Positions 54,501-59,284 of a stretch of DNA of 59,284 nt are shown here, in pieces. Both the position numbers and the translations under genes were made by a program. Position 1 is the stretch's first letter. Each line of letters begins with the position of its first letter. The notes below the pieces were generated by a model, which saw only the letters and a program-made list of their open reading frames with translations, was not told the origin of the DNA and ran no database searches. This DNA is from Cytophagales bacterium (GTDB lineage: Bacteria > Bacteroidota > Bacteroidia > Cytophagales > Bernardetiaceae): NCBI GenBank assembly GCA_004293815.1, contig RDZD01000029.1, positions 1 to 59,284 on the forward strand, read 5' to 3'.

Positions 54501-57500
54501 CTGCTTAAATCAGGATTCCCCACAACCGTGATTTTGTATTTACCCACCTCCATTTGAAACGGTACATTGGCAGACAAACGTCGGTTATTTCTTTCAGCTT
54601 TTACGTCAATAAGCCTATCAAATTCAATATCCAGATTATTGACTTCAGGCCAAATATCAAGCGCAGTAGAGGCATTGGGCTGACTCATAGTCAACGGAAT
54701 TTCTACTTCATAATAGTTTTCTTTAAAATCAGTACCTAAACGTATAAAAGCTGACACTTCGCCATCTAAGGCATCTTTGCTGTCGGCATGAATGAACATT
54801 TGAAGACGTTTATAGTTGATGAAATCAAACACCACATTGCGGAATATGGCTCTGCTGTCAGTATCCTGCAAGCCCTCTACACAGACTTTAATAGACTGTT
54901 CGTTGAGGCGTGCCCCTGTGATGGAAGTGGGATCAACATCTCTTGTAAAACCTGGAGGCAACACATAAGGTAAATCACCAACTTTATCGGGCTGTGCATT
55001 TTCCTCAATGTTGATAGAAGATACTGTAAATACAGGGTTATAAGGCTCTAAAGGTTTGTAAAGCCCAGGCTGCTGTAAGCCTGTAAAATAAGGCCGCCAC
55101 TGTGCGCCCACAAACTGAAAGTAGGCCATTCTCAAGGCTACGGGTTGCTCCCAGTCTGTGAGTACCGTACGTAAGAACCGCATGGACTTGAAGCCATCGA
55201 TAGCACCTATCTTCTTAAAGTTTTCGCGAATTGGAATTCTAAATTGATACCACGTAACGGCATCGCCATTTACCTCATTGGTAACTTGATCTACCACATA
55301 AGGGTTTAAGCCAATGCCCAAGTTGTCGGGGCGCAAATCGATGTCATATTCATAATAGCCCTCAAGGTCATTGAGGGTATTGTCCCTGTTAAGATCTTCG
55401 TTATCTGGGAAAGTACTACTCGAGCTCAAAGAGTTTTCTGGCGAATTATTTTCATAATTGTTGTAATTTGTATAACGTTCAAAGACTAAAGCATTGTCCT
55501 TGTTCTGCTCATCGCCTAAATAGTACTTAAAGTCATCACGCGAAGGGTCACGTTGTAAATCTCTAAATACATCAGTATTCAATCTAGGCTGAACGGTTTC
55601 TAGGTAGCTAGCAAATTGCTGAGCCTCCTGTGCATTATTCAAGCCGTCCAGTCCAACATCTTGCAAGGTGCGTGCACCACTTTCTGCCGAAAATGCATCA
55701 GTAATAAACTGCTGAGTGGTAACGCGTCCCCAGATGGTAGTATCTACAAAATTTTGTTGTTCATCATTAACTGGAAGTCCGTTCTCAAAACCATGTCGTG
55801 AATCAGGTATCACATCTTCAGAGATGTTTCCTAAGTGAAATTTAAGTTTGCCCCCTGTTGTATTATTGGTGTTTATTTTTTGCCCGTTTACATCTCGCTG
55901 TATAACCCCATTTGGCCCTTCAAGGAATGGATCCATCATCCAAAACTCAATGTATTGGACGTTGATATTATCAAAATCTACATCGTAGGTAATTCCTTTA
56001 GTGATTGCGCCAAAGTTCTCGCGTGGATTATTACTGAGTAAACCCTCTGAAGTCAAATTGGTGTTGTAATTATATTGCCCCACCTCGTCAGGGTAGTAGA
56101 GTAAATCGAGTGTAATTTCAGGAAAGTTGATTTGCTGGGCATCACGTCCTTTAAAAATTTCATTAAAAGGAATGAGACGAATGTAGTGGTTATTCTTGTG
56201 CGACTCAGGAATATTGGGTTCCACCTGCCCCAAACCAACTGTGCCTCGGTTGTAAAAGGCGTTATAATCTACACTATACCAGTTTAAGCGTGCTCTTTTG
56301 TAATTATAGGTTAGCTTCGTATAATCTTCTGGTTTAATAAAGTTTGAAGGCGTTGATCCAAGCCGCCAGAGCAAAGGCTGACGGGTGAGATCATAAGGGA
56401 TTTCTGTACTCTCAAAATCGTCTACATAAGAGGTGCCACCATTTTTACGAATTAGACGGTTCGCACCAGGTATAAGCTGAGCAAACTCCGCATTGAAAGC
56501 GTAGTTAGACTTTTCTTTTGTATCCACAAAGGGTATTTTATCCACCAAACGCGTTAGCAAACCAGACTCCTGTTTTGTGTTATATGTAAATCCCCAAAGT
56601 GTGTTACGAATTGGCTCATTACCCATATTTATTCGGGTAATAACGGGACGTTCGTTGAGATGAAGCACCGTACCTGTCAGTTTTGTTTTTTCTGAAAGTC
56701 TATATTCAGCCTCCATACCGAGCACTGTTCGCTGTTGGAAACTGAATAAATCTGCTCTCTCATACTGTATAGTAATATCTTTGCCAGAACTCATAATCCC
56801 CTCGTTGAGAATGCGAACCCTGCCAAATTGATAATCCACGGTATAATCTGTGCCTTCTGTCAAAATAGAGTTACCCGCTTTCACAATCACAGAATTAGGC
56901 GCAATGTTAAGTCCATTGAGCGTTATCTCATTACTGGCACCACTTTGATAGCTCCCTTTCAAGAAAAACTTGCTTTTATCACTAAATAGCACTGCATCAG
57001 CCTGTGTTTTACTATAAAGCTCCCCATAGACATACTTATTGATAAGGTCTTGTTCGCTGTTGGGGTCAAAATAAGATTTGAGCGTGCTTCCAAATGGCTC
57101 TACAACAGGAAAGATAATTCTTGCATTTCGGCTGTCAATGGTAATACCCTCTATGAAGTCAAAATTGCCATCTTTTTGAGGATCGTTGTTGGGATTCAAA
57201 CGGTCTAAGCCCATAAGCTGTAGCAAAGGAACGTTCTGAGTTCTTATGCCTTCCTGTAAATTGGGGTTATCGAGACCTGAAATATCGTCTCTATATACAA
57301 CACGAAGCTGAAAATTGTTTTTAACTAACTGATTGGCCTGCAAAGGATAAATATTTTTCATCATCAAATTCCACACAGGCAAGTCAGTACGAATAGTTGA
57401 TGGTTTTAGCATTTTGAGGATCAAGTTTTTATCAGCTGGGTAATTTTGATAATCTTCAGTCATTTCACCCACCTTGTAAACCTTCCCGTTAAACGTGTAC

Positions 57501-58996
57501 TCATAAGAAACCGCCAGAATCTCATCATTCCTTAATGGTTGCACCAGCGTGATGAACCCCAGCTGGCTATCGAAAGAATATTCTGCCGATGTTAGCAAGC
57601 GTGCAGCTCTAAGCAACTCATAGTCAGTACCTCTTTGCAAGTTAAATGTGCTGCCCTCCAACTCACTGTGTATCTGATCAGCATCGCGCACACGCTCATT
57701 ACCTTTTACATTCTTAAACAGCTCATTGCTACCATTGGCCGCAGGCGCACCAGGAATCCCACCCACTTGAGGGTTGCTTGCGCGGAAGGCACGCCCTTCA
57801 CCCAAATCCATAAAAGCCGCAACGTTCCGAAGTGTTTGAGTATTGTTATTGCGGTTTGTTATATACACCTCTAAGCGTGTTATTTGCACGCCTGATGTGA
57901 TAACGGGTGTTGTCCGAAGTGAGCGTTCATAGTTATCTCTAAAAAACTGACCTAGAAAAAAGTTCCTATTAAACTCATATTTATCAGCACGCAATTCAAA
58001 ATTTTTGGTCTGTGCGCCATTGCGAATAAGCATGGTTTCCGTAGTACCTCGTGAGCTTGCAGCCACAGTTGTAAGCCAAAGTTTACCAAAGCGCAGCTTT
58101 GAAGTAATACCAAAAATGTTTTGAGCCCCCGTGATAAGTGAGTTGGATGTGCCCATACTCACATTACCAAATTGCAACTGCTGTATGATATCCTCCTCAT
58201 AACCAGAATAGCCTTGGTTAAAGAAATTCTCGAATTGAAACGATGCCTTGGTATCTAAATTGGTATTCAGATTAATCTTATCGCCAATCTTACCGTTCAA
58301 AGCAAACTGAATACGTTGGTCAAATACAAATCCGCCATTTCTCTGCTGAAAGATTGGTAACTGGGGGTTATGCAGTCGCTGCCACAAGCCGCCAAAGTCT
58401 AATAAAACAGAACCCGTGGGGTTGATTTCAATCAAATCGCCACCTATCACGCGGCTCAGCATAGGCGGCAGCTTGATATCTGGTAGTAACTTATCTCTCT
58501 TATTACTCAGGCGCGGCGTACTGCCAGTGGTATCCGTTACGGCATCATCAGCGTGTTCGCGTAGCTTATAGTAATCACGGTTGATTTTGGCATTTCGCCA
58601 TCTAAAAAAATCTTCTTTGCTAATAACAGAGATGGGGCGGTAATTGAAAGCACCCACCTTTTCATGAATTGTATAAAAGTCACCTGTAGAATCGGGTTCA
58701 ATCTTAAAGTTCATGGAATTAGGACCGTTGAGCAACTGTAAGATGGATACCTCTCCGTATTGAGAAAAAGGATCCCCATAACGATCCTGAGCAAGCTTAA
58801 GCAATTTTATAGGTTTTTCAACAGTGGGCGTATCCTGGCGTTTAGGCAGGATAGTATCAGGCGGCGTTGGTCTTGGCAAACCAAAAGGCCGTGCAGGGCG
58901 ATGTGCATCAAGCTCATAGAGCCAACCTACACACATGGCTGTAACAAGAATAAATATAAATTGTAGTAATCTGGAATATACCTTATTTTGAGCCAT
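51533..58996 (-). CDS. sprA: Type IX secretion system outer-membrane translocon SprA
   Basis: A 2487-residue protein of the SprA/Sov family, the giant beta-barrel that is the outer-membrane channel of the type IX secretion system and is needed for gliding in Flavobacterium. Features: an N-terminal signal/anchor (about 10-25), the family-typical large repeat of beta-strand and loop segments (for example FDQRIQFALNGKIGDKIN and NTNLDTKASFQFENFFNQGY in the first third), YVDDFEST and FNELRVADF, and a charged coiled segment (about 1915-2040) that relatives also carry. Length fits the usual 2300-2500. It ends with barrel-like strands and Asn. ATG start; upstream gene ends at a terminator near the window edge. 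PorZ and three cargo genes are in the same window. Confidence 0.95.
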   Translation of the reverse strand: MAQNKVYSRLLQFIFILVTAMCVGWLYELDAHRPARPFGLPRPTPPDTILPKRQDTPTVEKPIKLLKLAQDRYGDPFSQYGEVSILQLLNGPNSMNFKIEPDSTGDFYTIHEKVGAFNYRPISVISKEDFFRWRNAKINRDYYKLREHADDAVTDTTGSTPRLSNKRDKLLPDIKLPPMLSRVIGGDLIEINPTGSVLLDFGGLWQRLHNPQLPIFQQRNGGFVFDQRIQFALNGKIGDKINLNTNLDTKASFQFENFFNQGYSGYEEDIIQQLQFGNVSMGTSNSLITGAQNIFGITSKLRFGKLWLTTVAASSRGTTETMLIRNGAQTKNFELRADKYEFNRNFFLGQFFRDNYERSLRTTPVITSGVQITRLEVYITNRNNNTQTLRNVAAFMDLGEGRAFRASNPQVGGIPGAPAANGSNELFKNVKGNERVRDADQIHSELEGSTFNLQRGTDYELLRAARLLTSAEYSFDSQLGFITLVQPLRNDEILAVSYEYTFNGKVYKVGEMTEDYQNYPADKNLILKMLKPSTIRTDLPVWNLMMKNIYPLQANQLVKNNFQLRVVYRDDISGLDNPNLQEGIRTQNVPLLQLMGLDRLNPNNDPQKDGNFDFIEGITIDSRNARIIFPVVEPFGSTLKSYFDPNSEQDLINKYVYGELYSKTQADAVLFSDKSKFFLKGSYQSGASNEITLNGLNIAPNSVIVKAGNSILTEGTDYTVDYQFGRVRILNEGIMSSGKDITIQYERADLFSFQQRTVLGMEAEYRLSEKTKLTGTVLHLNERPVITRINMGNEPIRNTLWGFTYNTKQESGLLTRLVDKIPFVDTKEKSNYAFNAEFAQLIPGANRLIRKNGGTSYVDDFESTEIPYDLTRQPLLWRLGSTPSNFIKPEDYTKLTYNYKRARLNWYSVDYNAFYNRGTVGLGQVEPNIPESHKNNHYIRLIPFNEIFKGRDAQQINFPEITLDLLYYPDEVGQYNYNTNLTSEGLLSNNPRENFGAITKGITYDVDFDNINVQYIEFWMMDPFLEGPNGVIQRDVNGQKINTNNTTGGKLKFHLGNISEDVIPDSRHGFENGLPVNDEQQNFVDTTIWGRVTTQQFITDAFSAESGARTLQDVGLDGLNNAQEAQQFASYLETVQPRLNTDVFRDLQRDPSRDDFKYYLGDEQNKDNALVFERYTNYNNYENNSPENSLSSSSTFPDNEDLNRDNTLNDLEGYYEYDIDLRPDNLGIGLNPYVVDQVTNEVNGDAVTWYQFRIPIRENFKKIGAIDGFKSMRFLRTVLTDWEQPVALRMAYFQFVGAQWRPYFTGLQQPGLYKPLEPYNPVFTVSSINIEENAQPDKVGDLPYVLPPGFTRDVDPTSITGARLNEQSIKVCVEGLQDTDSRAIFRNVVFDFINYKRLQMFIHADSKDALDGEVSAFIRLGTDFKENYYEVEIPLTMSQPNASTALDIWPEVNNLDIEFDRLIDVKAERNNRRLSANVPFQMEVGKYKITVVGNPDLSSVQVVMLGVRNPFSADELPKSACLWFNELRVADFRREGGWAANARFTANLADFATVNASLRYSTPWFGGLQSKLAERTRETSLYYDISSNIQLDKIFLNRLGISLPMYVSYERNRIVPLFNPLDPDTRLERSLERFDTQEEKQDYRNLVLNQNSRRSVNFTNVRKTKVKENSKAHFWDIENLTLNTAWTQSRASNTTAAEHLIEDSRLGLDYSYTFAEKYWRPFKKNELLNSPYLKWLRDFNLNLTPNTVNVSGLMNRHYTKTQLRSADLTTNGMTPFYEKFFLFDRNYAARWNLTEKLGFEYSAVANSVIDEPEGDRELRQNRDSVWANILKLGRMKTFTQNTAFTYTLPLDKFPLTDWINADLRYASGITWNAGAVGIADSLGHVLGNSSNTTLNGQFNMQKLYEKSPTLKAIIAPKSKKTMVYKQEKKKRLQTRLQRLDVRIKRNETKRQTKLDERKNKLTENLKKTLPDSVTTLPAVPSFSDTLFADIQTKHNKRRQKYEERKKKLNEKVKALTEKQKAKAAEAPREVSKTTTALANALFSVKKINFSYTDQASTTIPGYMFTPSYFGMDNNLRAPGLGFVMGGQNRSHIQKMLDKEWLSKSEAQNYQLIQNRNRTLTLRTTIEPIKLFVIDLEAQLTQGDNYSEVIRYDQATGRYQQQTPMRNGSYSMTFLSLPTAFTGDDRRNNSPVFQKMIDFRRTFKTQLDAQNPNGEHNLNSQDVLIPSFLAAYTGRSASSVKNGAFPRIPLPNWKINYTGLTKIPSLQEVFSSFAITHAYTSLYNVGNYTSSLIYDPSFVNLDVSLYNLPEAIVNPETGELVPIFVMNQVSIRERFAPLIGINMRTKSDFNIRLNYNRERMAMLNLTNAQITEQHAQDITAEVGVRKKGVIVPFSGGYKLPNDLDFRVAFTLRDSRTVQRKISDTNKQDNVITAGNFNLQFRPTLAYTVNKLINLTAYFERNINTPRISNSFKRTSTAFGIQMRFNITN

Positions 58997-59086
58997 TGTT
59001 GCTAAACAAAAAATTTAGAACTAAACCAATATGATAGTGAAAACGAGAGGCTTTTATACAACTGCACAAAAAATACAAGTGCGACA

Positions 59087-59094
59087 CAAAATTA
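59087..59094 (-). promoter_or_regulatory. Candidate -7 element for sprA
   Basis: Minus strand TAATTTTG (59094-59087) matches TAnnTTTG, about 90 bases upstream of the sprA ATG. No good TTG is at the -33 position, so the call is weak. Confidence 0.3.
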
Positions 59095-59205
59095 GAAAAA
59101 TATTGGCTATCGTTCGCTACTGGCTACGAAAAAAATAGTTAAAAATACATAATGTTTCTTTATTAGAGGGAAGGTTTTAAGCTACTTAGTCCTACTACGA
59201 ACAAA

Positions 59206-59251
59206 AGCAAAAAAGCAAACGAATTGATAAGATGTATCAGATCGTTTGCTT
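59206..59251 (-). terminator. Terminator of a minus-strand gene beyond the right edge
   Basis: AAGCAAACGA (59213-59222) pairs with TCGTTTGCTT (59242-59251), and TGATA/TATCA extend the stem inside (15 bp in all with a 2-by-2 internal loop). Read on the minus strand, a T-rich run follows (59214 down to 59206). So a gene to the right ends here and sprA is transcribed separately. In flavobacteria that neighbour is often ruvA; this is inference only. Confidence 0.75.
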
Positions 59252-59284
59252 AGTATAAAATAATTTGGGCGGTTACCTACTCTC

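Overview
The window comes from a Bacteroidota genome, most likely a gliding or surface-active member of the Cytophagales or a relative. The reasons are a full-length SprA/Sov translocon gene, a PorZ homologue, several secreted proteins with a type IX secretion (T9SS) C-terminal sorting domain, a bacterial geranylgeranylglyceryl phosphate synthase, SpoIIE-type phosphatases fused to 7TM or TPR sensors, WG-repeat and DUF1573 proteins, and promoters of the Bacteroidota type (TTG / TAnnTTTG) with few recognisable Shine-Dalgarno sequences. Base composition looks even, around 40 % GC by eye. I see no tRNA, rRNA, CRISPR array, insertion sequence, integrase or phage gene, so this reads as chromosomal backbone. 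The genus cannot be read from the sequence.

Layout. Positions 1-7304: the tail of an unknown gene, then minus-strand genes for a secreted S9 peptidase, a 7TM-SpoIIE phosphatase, a DUF7009-like protein, a WD40-OmpA fusion and a small membrane protein. Positions 7478-24159: plus-strand genes for a methyltransferase, a PKD/IPT protein carrying a wrecked metalloprotease site, an Asp-box protein, a TPR-SpoIIE phosphatase, a DUF1573 protein, PorZ, a small secreted protein and another T9SS cargo. Positions 24196-26919: a minus-strand run panD - metallophosphoesterase - metX. Positions 27319-28713: an unknown two-gene unit. Positions 28948-31510: a minus-strand run cystathionine beta-synthase - transaldolase-like - RidA. 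Positions 31802-40826: plus-strand genes for cyanophycin synthetase, a TetR-like protein, an Mpl-type Mur ligase, a DUF4287 protein, a sugar nucleotidyltransferase, and an AlbA - PrcB-like - GGGPS operon. Positions 40823-58996: three very large minus-strand genes for a 1934-residue sacsin-like GHKL ATPase, a 1424-residue WG-repeat protein and SprA.

How the genes work together. SprA would be the outer-membrane T9SS channel and PorZ part of the surface attachment complex. The proteins at 8677, 12418 and 22066 are likely cargo of that system. The two SpoIIE-family phosphatases suggest partner-switching signalling, but no anti-sigma kinase or antagonist is in the window. Metabolic genes cover methionine/transsulfuration (metX, CBS), beta-alanine (panD), nitrogen storage (cphA), cell-wall recycling (mpl) and ether-lipid headgroup synthesis (GGGPS).

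Most notable points: a matrixin-like domain in which all zinc ligands and the catalytic Glu are substituted at the expected spacing; a 20-bp terminator hairpin that uses the last codons of metX; a TTG 'start' that is better read as a promoter -33 element; a consistent promoter set; a giant orphan sacsin-like ATPase; and an unrecognised soluble/membrane gene pair with a near-ideal promoter. No complete undescribed multi-gene system is evident.
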